Counted from the first letter of the stretch, positions 9,136-18,435 are shown. The stretch: DNA of 64,000 nt from Eubacteriaceae bacterium (GCA_017531485.1 JAFXKY010000052.1:20442-84441), one strand, 5' to 3'. Notes: a model not told the origin generated them from the letters alone. Numbers and translations: made by a program.

Positions 9136-9169
9136 AAAATGAGTCTGTCTGTAATGCAGACTCATTTTT
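9136..9169 (+). terminator. Terminator between the YccF gene and miaA
   Basis: AAAATGAGTCTG (9136-9147) pairs with CAGACTCATTTT (9157-9168) and is followed by T. It works as a terminator on the plus strand, and the flanking A run would allow the reverse as well. Confidence 0.75.
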
Positions 9170-9188
9170 ATGTTTCAAGGAAAAGATT

Positions 9189-10118
9189 ATGGATATCAAT
9201 ATTGCCATTGCAGGCGCCACAGCAAGCGGAAAAACGGCACTGTCCGTTGAATTTGCCCTGAGAAACAACTGCGGGATCATTTCCGCCGACGTCATGCAGT
9301 CGTATAAATATATGGATATAGGTACGGCGAAAGTCCGCAGCGATGAAACAAAGGGCGTTATGCATTATATGGTGGATAAGTATGATCCGAAATATAACGT
9401 CAATATCGCAGGATTTACTTCCGACGCGCTTTTATGCCGCGACGAGATCGTCCGTTCGGGCAAAACGCCTCTCATGGTCGGCGGAAGCGGGCTTTATATG
9501 GACAGCATTCTTTATTCTTCATATGACTACTCAACGGACAGTCCGGAAGATGAAGAATACAGGGCTCATCTCGAAGGTCTTGCGGCCGAACACGGAGTTG
9601 AGTACGTTCACGATATGTTAAAGAAGGTGGATCCGGTATATGCGGAAAACACCCACCCCAATAACCTCAAACGCGTCATCCGCGCCCTCGAAGTCTTTCA
9701 CCTCAGCGGAGCGAGAAAGAGCGAGATGGTAAAAGAAAAGTCTTTCAGAGAGAAGACATATTATTTTGCAATAGATATGCCACGTGAAAAGCTTTATGAC
9801 AGGATCGACAGAAGGGTGGACATCATGGTTTCCGAAGGCCTTTTCGAAGAGGTCAGAAGTCTTCTTGATATGGGGTGCGAAAGGGAACACAACAGCATGC
9901 AGGCCATCGGATACAAGCAGGTCATAGAGATGTTTGACGGACTCATTGAGGAAAATGAATGTATAGAAAAGATAAAGAAACTCAGCAGGAATTACGCCAA
10001 AAGACAGCTTACGTGGTTCAGGGGAAACAATGACATAATATGGCTCGATGTTGAAAAATTCGGGACAGTCGAAGAAATATGTGAATATATGGAAGGGATA
10101 ATATATGAGAATAAATAA
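9189..10118 (+). CDS. miaA: tRNA dimethylallyltransferase
   Basis: A 309-residue enzyme that transfers a dimethylallyl group to N6 of A37 in tRNAs reading UNN codons. The P-loop GATASGKTAL is near residue 8, followed by DVMQSYKYMDIGTAK, PLMVGGSGLYMDS, and NSMQAIGYKQ with KRQLTWFR near the C-terminus. Length is typical. Its end overlaps the next gene by 14 bases, so the two are probably translated from one message. Confidence 0.96.
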   Translation: MDINIAIAGATASGKTALSVEFALRNNCGIISADVMQSYKYMDIGTAKVRSDETKGVMHYMVDKYDPKYNVNIAGFTSDALLCRDEIVRSGKTPLMVGGSGLYMDSILYSSYDYSTDSPEDEEYRAHLEGLAAEHGVEYVHDMLKKVDPVYAENTHPNNLKRVIRALEVFHLSGARKSEMVKEKSFREKTYYFAIDMPREKLYDRIDRRVDIMVSEGLFEEVRSLLDMGCEREHNSMQAIGYKQVIEMFDGLIEENECIEKIKKLSRNYAKRQLTWFRGNNDIIWLDVEKFGTVEEICEYMEGIIYENK

Positions 10119-11349
10119 TGATATCTTAATGGAAATAGAACAGTGCGAAAGAAGCCTCGCTGAAAGATTTGCGGAGATCGACAGGATCTGTTTTGTGAAT
10201 CAGGTGAAAGTTCTTAACGCAATGCAGAAATATAACCTCGCGGAAAGACACTTCACAGCAACGACGGGATATGCATACACAGACGAAGGCCGTGACATAA
10301 CAGAAGAGATCTTCGCAGAAGTTTTCGGCGGCGAAAAAGCTCTTGTCCGTCCGCAGATCGTGTCCGGAACACACGCGATCTCCCTCGCTCTCTTCGGAGT
10401 TCTCCGTCCGGGAGATGAGATGCTGTCAATCACATCAGCTCCCTATGACACCATCCAGACGGCGATCGGAATGAATGACTCCGCAAAAGGTCAGGGCACC
10501 CTCAAGGAATACGGTGTTACATATTCCCAGACGGAATTTGACGAAAACGGCGAGATCGACCTTGATGCGGCATGCGCAGCAATAAACGAAAGGACAAAGG
10601 TCGTCTTCATGCAGCGTTCCACGGGATATTCAAAAAGAAAGGCTCTCGGAATAAATGACATTGAAAAGGCAGTAAATAGAGTCAGAAGCGTGAAAGAAGA
10701 CGTATGTATCATTCTTGACAACTGCTACGGCGAATTCCTCGACACCCGCGAACCTCTCGATGTTGACGTTGACCTCATCGCAGGAAGCCTTATCAAGAAC
10801 CCCGGCGGCGGCATCGCCCAGACAGGCGGATACGTCATCGGTAAGGAAAAATACGTGACTCTTGCAGCAGCAAGGCTTACAAGCCCGGGAATCGCATTTG
10901 AAGTCGGTGCGAATATGGGCGTTATCCGTTCATACCTTCAGGGACTTTTCTATGCACCGAAAGTGGTTTCAGGTGCTATCAAAGGCGCGATCCTCACAGC
11001 GAAACTCATGGAAGACAGAGGTTATGAAGTCTTCCCGAGATATACCGACGAAAGAAGCGACATCATTCAGGCCGTCGTTCTCGGAAGCGAAGAGATGATC
11101 ATTAAATACTGCCGCGGGATCCAGTCCGCTTCTCCCGTTGATTCATACGTTTATCCCGAACCGTGGGATATGCCCGGATATGACAGCCCGATAATCATGG
11201 CGGCAGGAAATTTCGTTTCGGGTTCGTCCATCGAGCTTTCTGCGGATGCGCCCATCAAAGAGCCGTATATAATTTATCAGCAGGGCGGTCTTACTTATGA
11301 GCACGCAAAAGTGGGACTTATGTATGCACTTGAGAACATCACAAAATAG
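10105..11349 (+). CDS. Methionine gamma-lyase family PLP enzyme (aluminium-resistance type)
   Basis: A 414-residue fold-type I PLP enzyme of the Met_gamma_lyase family (PF06838), once called aluminium resistance proteins. The probable Schiff-base lysine is Lys231 in SLIKNPGGG and Asp205 in ILDNCYGEF fits the pyridine-nitrogen ligand. VSGTHAIS (87-94) forms the cofactor phosphate region. The true substrate in this family is not firmly known. It overlaps miaA by 14 bases; miaA beside this family is a recurrent arrangement in Firmicutes (from memory). Confidence 0.88.
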   Translation: MRINNDILMEIEQCERSLAERFAEIDRICFVNQVKVLNAMQKYNLAERHFTATTGYAYTDEGRDITEEIFAEVFGGEKALVRPQIVSGTHAISLALFGVLRPGDEMLSITSAPYDTIQTAIGMNDSAKGQGTLKEYGVTYSQTEFDENGEIDLDAACAAINERTKVVFMQRSTGYSKRKALGINDIEKAVNRVRSVKEDVCIILDNCYGEFLDTREPLDVDVDLIAGSLIKNPGGGIAQTGGYVIGKEKYVTLAAARLTSPGIAFEVGANMGVIRSYLQGLFYAPKVVSGAIKGAILTAKLMEDRGYEVFPRYTDERSDIIQAVVLGSEEMIIKYCRGIQSASPVDSYVYPEPWDMPGYDSPIIMAAGNFVSGSSIELSADAPIKEPYIIYQQGGLTYEHAKVGLMYALENITK

Positions 11350-11384
11350 TGTGTGATATATAAAGGATAAAATCTGTTATTTTT

Positions 11385-11414
11385 AGCCGGATATTGAGAA
11401 AATCCGGCTTTTTT
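11385..11414 (+). terminator. Terminator of the miaA operon
   Basis: AGCCGGAT (11385-11392) pairs with ATCCGGCT (11402-11409), followed by a run of T. Confidence 0.85.
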
Positions 11415-11476
11415 GTACGAAGGATTTTGAATGTGCATTTGTGAACATTCTGAAAAATAAAAAATCTAAAAAACTA

Positions 11477-11505
11477 TTGAAATGACGGGGAGGACAGAGT
11501 ACAAT
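11477..11505 (+). promoter_or_regulatory. Promoter of the BMP lipoprotein gene
   Basis: TTGAAA (11477-11482), 17-base spacer and TACAAT (11500-11505). AGGAGG follows just before the ATG at 11549. No purine-riboswitch core was recognised in the short leader. Confidence 0.65.
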
Positions 11506-11548
11506 AGGGGCGTATGATGTAAAAAACATCGAATTTCAGGAGGAAAAA

Positions 11549-12658
11549 ATGAAAAAACTTTTAGCAGTTTTACTCGCAGGTTTAATGCTTCTCTCTTTCG
11601 CAGCATGCGGAGATAAAGAAGACGAAAACACAGCAATCGAACTCGCACTTGTTACAGACAAAGGCACAATCGATGACCGTTCATTCAACCAGGGTGCTTG
11701 GGAAGGTCTTGTTAAGTATGCAACAGAAAACAACATCACTTACCAGTATTACCAGCCGGTAGAACAGTCAATGAACTCTTACTACGACACAATTAAAATT
11801 GCAGTTGATGCAGGCGCTAAAGTTGTAGTATGCCCGGGCTACCTTTTCGAAAACGCTGTACACAAAGCACAGAAAGACTTCCCGGAAGTAAAATTCATCT
11901 TCATTGACGGCGCTCCCAGCAACGTAACAGATGCATCTACAATGGCTACATACGACAACACTGATCCGGATTACACAATCGCTGAAAACACATACTCAAT
12001 CTTCTACAAAGAAGAACAGGCTGGTTTCCTCGCTGGTTATGCAGCAGTTAAAGAAGGCTTCACAAAGCTCGGCTTCATGGGCGGTATGGCAGTTCCTGCA
12101 GTAGTACGTTTCGGTTATGGTTATGTTCAGGGTGCTGAATACGCTGCAAAAGAAATGGGCGTTGAAGTAGAAATGAAATACCACTACACAGGCGACTTCT
12201 CAGCTACACCGGAAGCACAGGCTAAAGCAGCAGCTTGGTACACATCAGGCACAGAAATCATCTTCGGTTGCGGTGGTGCAGTTGGTAACTCAGCAATGGC
12301 AGCAGCTACAGCAGCAGGCGGCAAATACGTTATCGGCGTAGACGTTGACCAGTCAGGCGAAAGTGATACAGTTATCACATCAGCAATGAAAGACCTTGCT
12401 AAATCAGTATATGATGGTATCGCAGCATTCTATGCAGGCACATTCCCGGGCGGAAAGAGTCTCTCACTCGGTGCTGACGTTAACGGCGTAGGTCTTCCGA
12501 TGGCTACATCTAAATTCACAACATTCACACAGGCTGATTACGATGCAATCTATGCAGCACTCGCAGCTGATACAGACGGTATCGCATCAACAATGGTAAC
12601 AGAAGCTGAAGACGCAACAAAACTCCCCGTAACAAAAGTTACAGTAGTTTTAGACTAA
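11549..12658 (+). CDS. BMP-family ABC transporter substrate-binding lipoprotein
   Basis: A 369-residue lipoprotein with a signal peptide and lipidation Cys20 (SFAAC). The mature part matches the BMP/Med family of nucleoside-type binding proteins (ALVTDKGTIDDRSFNQGAWEG, FIFIDGA, YVIGVDVDQS). It would capture a purine nucleoside or similar solute for an ABC importer. It stands alone between terminators, while a matching ATPase and two permeases lie at 40.3-43.9 kb. Codon use is strongly biased (Thr mostly ACA, Ala GCA/GCT), suggesting very high expression, as expected for a binding protein. Confidence 0.92.
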   Translation: MKKLLAVLLAGLMLLSFAACGDKEDENTAIELALVTDKGTIDDRSFNQGAWEGLVKYATENNITYQYYQPVEQSMNSYYDTIKIAVDAGAKVVVCPGYLFENAVHKAQKDFPEVKFIFIDGAPSNVTDASTMATYDNTDPDYTIAENTYSIFYKEEQAGFLAGYAAVKEGFTKLGFMGGMAVPAVVRFGYGYVQGAEYAAKEMGVEVEMKYHYTGDFSATPEAQAKAAAWYTSGTEIIFGCGGAVGNSAMAAATAAGGKYVIGVDVDQSGESDTVITSAMKDLAKSVYDGIAAFYAGTFPGGKSLSLGADVNGVGLPMATSKFTTFTQADYDAIYAALAADTDGIASTMVTEAEDATKLPVTKVTVVLD

Positions 12659-12673
12659 TTCAAAGCTTTATCG

Positions 12674-12699
12674 GGACATCCGTAAGGATGTCCTTTTTT
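12674..12699 (+). terminator. Terminator of the BMP lipoprotein gene
   Basis: GGACATCC (12674-12681), loop GTAA, GGATGTCC (12686-12693), then T6. Confidence 0.9.
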
Positions 12700-12787
12700 A
12701 TATTTAAAGTTGCTTATAAAGGCATCTATGTATACTCTGCACAAATTATTAATGACAATAATGAACTAAATTCGTATTAGTTGTCCG

Positions 12788-12817
12788 TTGAATGACAGAG
12801 GAGGATTTTGATATAAT
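12788..12817 (+). promoter_or_regulatory. Promoter of the URO-D family gene
   Basis: TTGAAT (12788-12793), an 18-base spacer and TATAAT (12812-12817). The SD TTGGAGG lies shortly before the ATG at 12871. Confidence 0.6.
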
Positions 12818-12870
12818 ACCGACAGATATGGCAGTTATGTGCTGCCTGAAAATTTGGAGGTAAATACATT

Positions 12871-13938
12871 ATGCAGAGAATTCCTTTTTCTAAAGACGAA
12901 TTAGTAGTAAAAGGCGAATACCCGTCAGCATTCAGAGGCTTCCCGGGAACAAAGATCCTTTCTACACCGATCACACCGAGAGAACACTACACAGCAACAG
13001 TTATCGAAGGCAAAACACCGATCTGGCACCCGATGACAAGTGACTACATCACACTCGTTCCGAAACACATTCCTGATAACACAGCACGTGCTCTTATCAT
13101 GGACGCTGAACCGCTCCTCGAAGAAGAAAGAGGCGGAAAAGATATGTTCGGTATCGAATGGGTATACGTACCGGCAGCTAACGGCTCAATGGTACAGCCG
13201 GGCACACCGCTCCTTGAAGATGCAAACGAATGGGAAGAAAAACTCGTTTGGCCGAACATCGAAGAATGGGATTGGGCAGGCAGCGCTGAAAGAAATAAAT
13301 CATACCTCGGCGAAGGCAGAGCAGTTAACGTTTGGATCATGAACGGTATGTTCGAAAGACTTATCTCTTTCATGGACTTCGAAGGTGCTGTAACAGCTCT
13401 TATCGACGAAGATCAGCAGGATGCAGTTCACGCTCTCTTCACAAAACTCTGTGATCTCTATGAAAAGATCATCGACAAATTCATCGAATGCTATGGCATG
13501 TCACAGCTCCTCTTCCACGATGACTGGGGTTCAATGCGTGCACCGTTCTTCTCACTCGCTACATGCCAGGAAATGCTCGTTCCGTACATCAGAAGAATCG
13601 CTGATTACTGCCACTCAAAAGGCTGCTCATTCGAACTTCACTCTTGCGGCGCTAACGAAATGCTCGTTCCGGCTATGATCGAAGCTCACGTTGACGTATG
13701 GACACCGATGGCTAACATCAATGACGTACCGGCTCTCTATGAAAAATATGGTGATCAGATCCACTTCGGATACTCAGCACCGATGCTTCCGCCGGATGCT
13801 ACAGATGAACAGAGATACGAAGTTGCTAAGAACTACGTAGAAAAATTCACACAGCCGAACAAATACACAATCGCAGGCGCAATGGATCCGAAGGTAAGAG
13901 AATACATCTACCAGCTCAGCCGTGAAAAACTCAACTAA
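12871..13938 (+). CDS. Uroporphyrinogen decarboxylase family protein (methyltransferase-like)
   Basis: A 355-residue TIM-barrel protein of the URO-D/MtaA family. It has FHDDWGSM (215-222) and FELHSCGANE, where His257 and Cys259 correspond to the H-x-C zinc-site motif of the corrinoid methyltransferases MtaA and MtbA. No later Cys completes an H-x-C-xn-C site, so zinc binding, if present, differs. Members with this layout in anaerobes are thought to act in methyl transfer from methylated compounds rather than in haem synthesis. No corrinoid protein or partner methyltransferase is encoded in the window. Codon bias suggests high expression. It is flanked by its own promoter and terminator. Confidence 0.82.
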   Translation: MQRIPFSKDELVVKGEYPSAFRGFPGTKILSTPITPREHYTATVIEGKTPIWHPMTSDYITLVPKHIPDNTARALIMDAEPLLEEERGGKDMFGIEWVYVPAANGSMVQPGTPLLEDANEWEEKLVWPNIEEWDWAGSAERNKSYLGEGRAVNVWIMNGMFERLISFMDFEGAVTALIDEDQQDAVHALFTKLCDLYEKIIDKFIECYGMSQLLFHDDWGSMRAPFFSLATCQEMLVPYIRRIADYCHSKGCSFELHSCGANEMLVPAMIEAHVDVWTPMANINDVPALYEKYGDQIHFGYSAPMLPPDATDEQRYEVAKNYVEKFTQPNKYTIAGAMDPKVREYIYQLSREKLN

Positions 13939-13962
13939 TTTGTTGCATATATAAGCAATATC

Positions 13963-13987
13963 AGGGATGCGAAAGCATCCCTTTTTC
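13963..13987 (+). terminator. Terminator of the URO-D family gene
   Basis: AGGGATGC (13963-13970), loop GAAA, GCATCCCT (13975-13982), then T5. Confidence 0.9.
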
Positions 13988-13996
13988 ATTGAATTA

Positions 13997-15256
13997 TTAT
14001 TTTATCGCCATTTCCAAAACACACTCTCTGCCGACGGTGGTGTTGTCTTTTTTATTGTCGCGAAGTTCTGCTGTTGGATGCGGAGAAGTTTCGTAGCGGT
14101 AGTCCATGCCTTTTCGGGAAATATATTCATTTATTACCATATGGGAGGGTACGTCGTCTGTGGATCTGTTTACGTGATTCTGGAAGAGGATGAATCGGTT
14201 ATTCTGAGAGTCTCCGGCATTTTCATAGTTTTCATAATTGCTCGTGCAATACATACTTCTGTTCATCACATCCCTTACGTATTCCACATTCTGCGAGAAT
14301 TTCAGAAGCTCGGGGAATTCGCCGTTGGGAATGACTTGTTTCCAATGCTTGTTTTCGTATTTCATAAGCAGGTTTGCCGCTTTATGAAGATGAGCGATCT
14401 CTCTTATGAAGAAATTCTCCCAGATGGATTTTACATACGGGTCTTTTTCGTCTTCGTAGCAGGAATAATAAAGGTAACATTCCGTATATTCATGCTCGAG
14501 GAGTTTCTCAAAGAAAGTGCATTTCGGGTCGATGAGGGATTCATAGTGGCTGACGTGCTGTTCTTCGATAAGTCCGATCTCCTGATAAAGCTTTCGTCCT
14601 ATGTCGTTTTCGTAAAAGCCTGCGATGTTCATATAATAATTCATTGTCTGCTGTTCCGCGGCGGTGATGATCGCGACGTTCAGTCTTGTAATGGGGGAAG
14701 CGGTCTTGTTTTCGATGGGATATTTTACGTTGTCAAACGGATGACGATGTTCTGATATCGTCGGGCGGCCGGGCATGATTTCCGTATATCTCCCGACGAG
14801 ATGTTCCGCATAAATGCCTCTGTCAATTTCGAGCAGGTCGGCGTAACGGTAAAGGTGGTCAAAGTCTTCGAGAAGGGCAAAATCGAGGGCGTTTTTGACG
14901 TTGATGTCCGGTTCTCTCTTTGCGAGGAGGGCAGTCAGGTCAACGGCGAGCTGTTCGTAAGAGATGGTGTGTTCAAGGGGGCTTTCGTCAATGGGTTTCA
15001 GGCAGGAGAGGATCTTCTGCTGGGACTGTTCACTCCTTCTGACCATGGCGAGCTCTCTTCTGAGGTCGTTGTCGGGAGTGTTTCTCGCAAAGCAGTGAGA
15101 GAATTTCACCGCTTCGAATTCCGTGCCGTTCATGAGGATTATTCTCAGTTTCGTGAACGGGTCTGTTTCGTTTTTATTGTAGCTTTTGGGATAAATGCTT
15201 CTCCAGTCGTCAATGGTGGAGAGCATCTCCACAGGTCTTTCATTAAATGGATTCAT
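13997..15256 (-). CDS. Ferritin-like helical protein with three E-x29-[ED]xxH motifs
   Basis: A 419-residue cytosolic protein of unknown function whose ATG follows AAAGGAG. Three helix pairs show the half-site of ferritin-like diiron proteins at constant spacing: E101 with D131-x2-H134, E201 with E231-x2-H234, and E256 with E286-x2-H289 (sequences EDFDH, EEQH, REIAH). The second and third pairs together would form a complete four-helix diiron centre at 201-289. The first pair is an extra half-site. The C-terminal 120 residues are polar and unassigned. A role in oxygen, peroxide or iron handling is inferred from fold only. Confidence 0.65.
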   Translation of the reverse strand: MNPFNERPVEMLSTIDDWRSIYPKSYNKNETDPFTKLRIILMNGTEFEAVKFSHCFARNTPDNDLRRELAMVRRSEQSQQKILSCLKPIDESPLEHTISYEQLAVDLTALLAKREPDINVKNALDFALLEDFDHLYRYADLLEIDRGIYAEHLVGRYTEIMPGRPTISEHRHPFDNVKYPIENKTASPITRLNVAIITAAEQQTMNYYMNIAGFYENDIGRKLYQEIGLIEEQHVSHYESLIDPKCTFFEKLLEHEYTECYLYYSCYEDEKDPYVKSIWENFFIREIAHLHKAANLLMKYENKHWKQVIPNGEFPELLKFSQNVEYVRDVMNRSMYCTSNYENYENAGDSQNNRFILFQNHVNRSTDDVPSHMVINEYISRKGMDYRYETSPHPTAELRDNKKDNTTVGRECVLEMAIK

Positions 15257-15390
15257 TATGGCTCTCCTTTTTTGTGGGGATAGTAATATTCTTCTCTGAA
15301 ATAAAAATATTATTATTCATATTCGGGGGAAGTATGTTATTTTTTTGAAAAATATGATATACTTACTCCAATAACACTTCGAGGAAAATC

Positions 15391-16383
15391 ATGAAAAAAA
15401 TACTTCTTATAGCAACCGGCGGAACGATCGCGAGCTGTGAAGGCGAAAACGGCATGGCTCCCGTAATCGATTCGAAAGGCATCATCGCAAGCGTTCCCGA
15501 ACTTAAAGATATTTGTTATGTAGACACTTTCCAGCTTTACAATCTCGACAGCACCAATATGCGTTATGAGCACTGGCTCGGCATTGCAAGGACGGTTGAG
15601 GAGTTTTACGACAATTATGACGGATTTATCATCACTCACGGCACCGACACTATGGCATATACTGCCGCGGCGCTTTCGTATCTTATCCAGAACAATAAAA
15701 AACCTATCGTCCTTACGGGCTCTCAGAAGTCCATTTTCGAAAAGGACAGCGATGCGAGAAATAATCTCATCGACGCGTTTGTGTATGCGACGGATGACGA
15801 TTCACACCTGACGCATATCGTATTTGACGGCGCAGTCATCGCTGCGACAAGGGCACGTAAAGTCCGTACAAAGAGCTTCAATGCATTTTTAAGCATTGAC
15901 TATCCGAATGTGGCTGTGCTTCGTGACCACAGACTTATTCATTACATTATCGAAGACGTAAAAGAAGAATATCCGACTTTCTATCACACTCTCGAGCCGA
16001 GGATCTTCCTTCTCAAGCTCGTTCCGGGGCTCGATGCGTCAATATTCGAATATCTCAAAGAACATTATGTTGCTCTCATCATCGAAAGTTTCGGCGTCGG
16101 CGGAGTTCCTTGTTATGAAGATGAAAGCTTCATTTCAGCAATCGCTGACTGGACGCAGAGCGGCAGGACACTTGTGATGACCACACAGGTTACTCACGAA
16201 GGCAGTGATATGCAGAGATATGAAGTAGGGTATGTCGTAAAGAACACGTATGACATCCTTGAAGCATATGATATGACTCTCGAAAGCGTCATCGCAAAGC
16301 TCATGTGGATCCTTCCGCAGACGTATGAGCCGGAAAAGATAAGGGAAATGTTCTATAACCCGATTCATAAAGACATATTATGA
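15391..16383 (+). CDS. ansA: L-asparaginase (type I, AnsA-like)
   Basis: A 330-residue cytosolic asparaginase that hydrolyses L-asparagine to aspartate and ammonia. It contains both catalytic Thr motifs: ATGGTIAS near residue 8 and THGTDTM near 86. There is no signal peptide, so it belongs with the cytosolic type I enzymes. The next gene starts inside its stop codon (ATGA overlap). Confidence 0.93.
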   Translation: MKKILLIATGGTIASCEGENGMAPVIDSKGIIASVPELKDICYVDTFQLYNLDSTNMRYEHWLGIARTVEEFYDNYDGFIITHGTDTMAYTAAALSYLIQNNKKPIVLTGSQKSIFEKDSDARNNLIDAFVYATDDDSHLTHIVFDGAVIAATRARKVRTKSFNAFLSIDYPNVAVLRDHRLIHYIIEDVKEEYPTFYHTLEPRIFLLKLVPGLDASIFEYLKEHYVALIIESFGVGGVPCYEDESFISAIADWTQSGRTLVMTTQVTHEGSDMQRYEVGYVVKNTYDILEAYDMTLESVIAKLMWILPQTYEPEKIREMFYNPIHKDIL

Positions 16384-16655
16384 TGGATTTTCTGATGGTA
16401 TATGCCATTGTGATAAATGCCGTTTCTTTCTTTGCTATGGGCATAGACAAGAAAAGAGCGATAGAAGGGGAGTACCGCATAAGTGAAGGAAAGCTGATAT
16501 TTATGGCAGCGATCGGCGGCGCTGTGGGACTTATGGCGGGGATGTATGCATATTCCCACAAGACCCAGAAGAAAAAATTTACTGTGGGCGTTCCCGTTAT
16601 AATCATCATTCATATCATTATCGGCATGGCTCTGCTTATATATTCAAATATGTAA
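16380..16655 (+). CDS. DUF1294 membrane protein
   Basis: A 91-residue protein with about three membrane segments and the DUF1294 pattern (MGIDKKRA, RISEGKL, IGGAVGLMAGMYAY, HKTQKKKF). Function unknown. It overlaps the asparaginase gene by 4 bases and is probably translationally coupled; the second Met (16383) is an alternative start. Confidence 0.85.
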   Translation: MMDFLMVYAIVINAVSFFAMGIDKKRAIEGEYRISEGKLIFMAAIGGAVGLMAGMYAYSHKTQKKKFTVGVPVIIIIHIIIGMALLIYSNM

Positions 16656-16697
16656 TAAAGTAACAAAGGCATTGTCAGCGGATGAAGATTTCATTTG

Positions 16698-16726
16698 TTG
16701 ACATATGTCATAAACAAAAGTATAAT
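16698..16726 (+). promoter_or_regulatory. Consensus SigA promoter of the CoA-disulfide reductase gene
   Basis: TTGACA (16698-16703), a 17-base spacer and TATAAT (16721-16726) match the consensus perfectly. Confidence 0.85.
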
Positions 16727-16770
16727 AAATTCAACAGTCCATGGGACAAAGCAATATTTTGAGGTGAAAA

Positions 16771-18435
16771 ATGAAAACAGTAATTATCGGCGGCGTTGCA
16801 GGCGGTGCTTCAGCTGCTGCAAGACTCAGAAGACTCGACGAAAAAGGCGAGATCATCGTTTTAGAAAGAGGACAGTACGTTTCATTCGCTAACTGCGGAC
16901 TTCCGTATTATATCGGCGGAACGATCAAAGAACAGTCAAAACTTACTCTCCAGACTCCCGCAAGCTTCAAATCAAGATTCAACATTGATGTAAGGGTTCT
17001 TAATGAAGCCGTAAGCATCGATCCGGAAAAGAAGAGCGTAACGATCAGAAAAGTTGACTCAGGCGAAGTTTATGAAGAAAATTACGACAACCTTATCCTT
17101 TCACCGGGCGCAGAACCCAACAGGCCCGCAATCGAAGGAATCGGTAACGAAAACGTATTTACGCTCCGCAACATCCCCGATACATTAAAGATCAAAGCAT
17201 ATATCGACGAACACAGCCCCAAGAGCGCTGTTATCGTAGGCGGCGGATATATCGGCATCGAAATGGCTGAAAACCTCGTTGCCGCAGGAATCGAAGTAAG
17301 CGTAGTTGAAAGAAGTGAACACATCATCAATGCCCTTGACTTTGACATGGCTGCTGAAGTTCAGAAATATCTCCGCGACAAAGGCGTTAAACTTTATCTC
17401 AACAGCAGTGCAAATGCTATCACCAAAAACGGCGTTGTTATCGAAGGCGGCGAAATAAATGCAGACATCGTTATCATGGCTGTCGGCGTTACACCGGAAA
17501 CAAGCCTCGCAAAAGCCTGCGGAATCGAAACAAACGCACGCGGATCCATCCTCGTAAACGAAAAAATGCAGACAAACATCGAAGGTATTTATGCAGTAGG
17601 CGATGCTGTGGAAGTAATCAACTACATCACCAGACAGCCTGCATTCATTCCTCTCGCAGGTCCCGCAAACAAGATGGGCAGAATCGCTGCTGACAATATC
17701 GCAGGATATGAAAGCGTATATGAAGGAACAATGGGTTCATCAGTAATCAAAGTATTTGATATGACGGTTGCAATGACAGGTCTTACGGAAGAAGCTGCGA
17801 AAGCTGCAGGATATGATTACGACAAGACATACACATACTCCGCATCAAACGCATCTTATTATCCGGGCGGCATCAATATGTCTATCAAACTCATCTGGGA
17901 CAAAAAGACACTTTCAGTTCTCGGCTCTCAGATCGTAGGCTTCAACGGCGTTGACAAACGCATGGACGTTATCGCAACGGTTATCCGTCTTGGCGGAAAG
18001 GTTACAGACCTCGCAAAACTTGAACTTTGCTACGCTCCGCCGTTCAGCAGCGCAAAAGACCCGGTCAATATGGCGGGATTTGTTGCTGAAAACGTGATCA
18101 GCGGAAAAGTAAAACAGTTCTTCTGGCATGATGTCGCAGAACTTCCGAGAGACGGAAGCGTTGTCCTTCTCGATACGAGAACACCTGCGGAAGTTTCACG
18201 CGGCAAGATCGACGGATTCATGAATATTCCTGTTGACAATCTCCGTGAACGAATCGACGAGATCCCCACAGGCAAACCGGTTTACGTTCATTGTCACAGC
18301 GGGCTCCGCAGCTATATCGCATGCATGATCCTCGCAGGACTGGGATTTGACTGCTATAACCTCGCAGGCGGCTGGAGATTCTATGAAGCAGTGATCAACG
18401 AAAAAACGGTTGTTGACCATCCGTGTTATTTCTAA
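16771..18435 (+). CDS. CoA-disulfide reductase with C-terminal rhodanese domain
   Basis: A 554-residue FAD enzyme. The N-terminus carries the FAD motif (VIIGGVAGGASAAARLRRL) and the single redox Cys42 in SFANCGLPYYIGG, the mark of CoA-disulfide reductases and NADH:polysulfide reductases. A second NAD(P)H-binding motif is VGGGYIGIEMAE. The C-terminal rhodanese domain (about 465-545) has the active Cys508 in VHCHSGLRSY. The fused form (CoADR-RHD) reduces CoA-disulfide, persulfides or polysulfides, so a role in sulfur redox and thiol homeostasis is likely. It is a single-gene unit with a consensus promoter and a strong terminator. Confidence 0.93.
   Translation: MKTVIIGGVAGGASAAARLRRLDEKGEIIVLERGQYVSFANCGLPYYIGGTIKEQSKLTLQTPASFKSRFNIDVRVLNEAVSIDPEKKSVTIRKVDSGEVYEENYDNLILSPGAEPNRPAIEGIGNENVFTLRNIPDTLKIKAYIDEHSPKSAVIVGGGYIGIEMAENLVAAGIEVSVVERSEHIINALDFDMAAEVQKYLRDKGVKLYLNSSANAITKNGVVIEGGEINADIVIMAVGVTPETSLAKACGIETNARGSILVNEKMQTNIEGIYAVGDAVEVINYITRQPAFIPLAGPANKMGRIAADNIAGYESVYEGTMGSSVIKVFDMTVAMTGLTEEAAKAAGYDYDKTYTYSASNASYYPGGINMSIKLIWDKKTLSVLGSQIVGFNGVDKRMDVIATVIRLGGKVTDLAKLELCYAPPFSSAKDPVNMAGFVAENVISGKVKQFFWHDVAELPRDGSVVLLDTRTPAEVSRGKIDGFMNIPVDNLRERIDEIPTGKPVYVHCHSGLRSYIACMILAGLGFDCYNLAGGWRFYEAVINEKTVVDHPCYF

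Noticed and set aside
11415..11548. Purine riboswitch upstream of the BMP gene
   Set aside because: The leader after the promoter is about 40 bases and lacks the conserved aptamer core.
13967..14755. A 262-codon frame antisense to the ferritin-like gene
   Set aside because: No SD, Phe/Val-rich shadow composition; the minus-strand frame has a good SD and patterned motifs.
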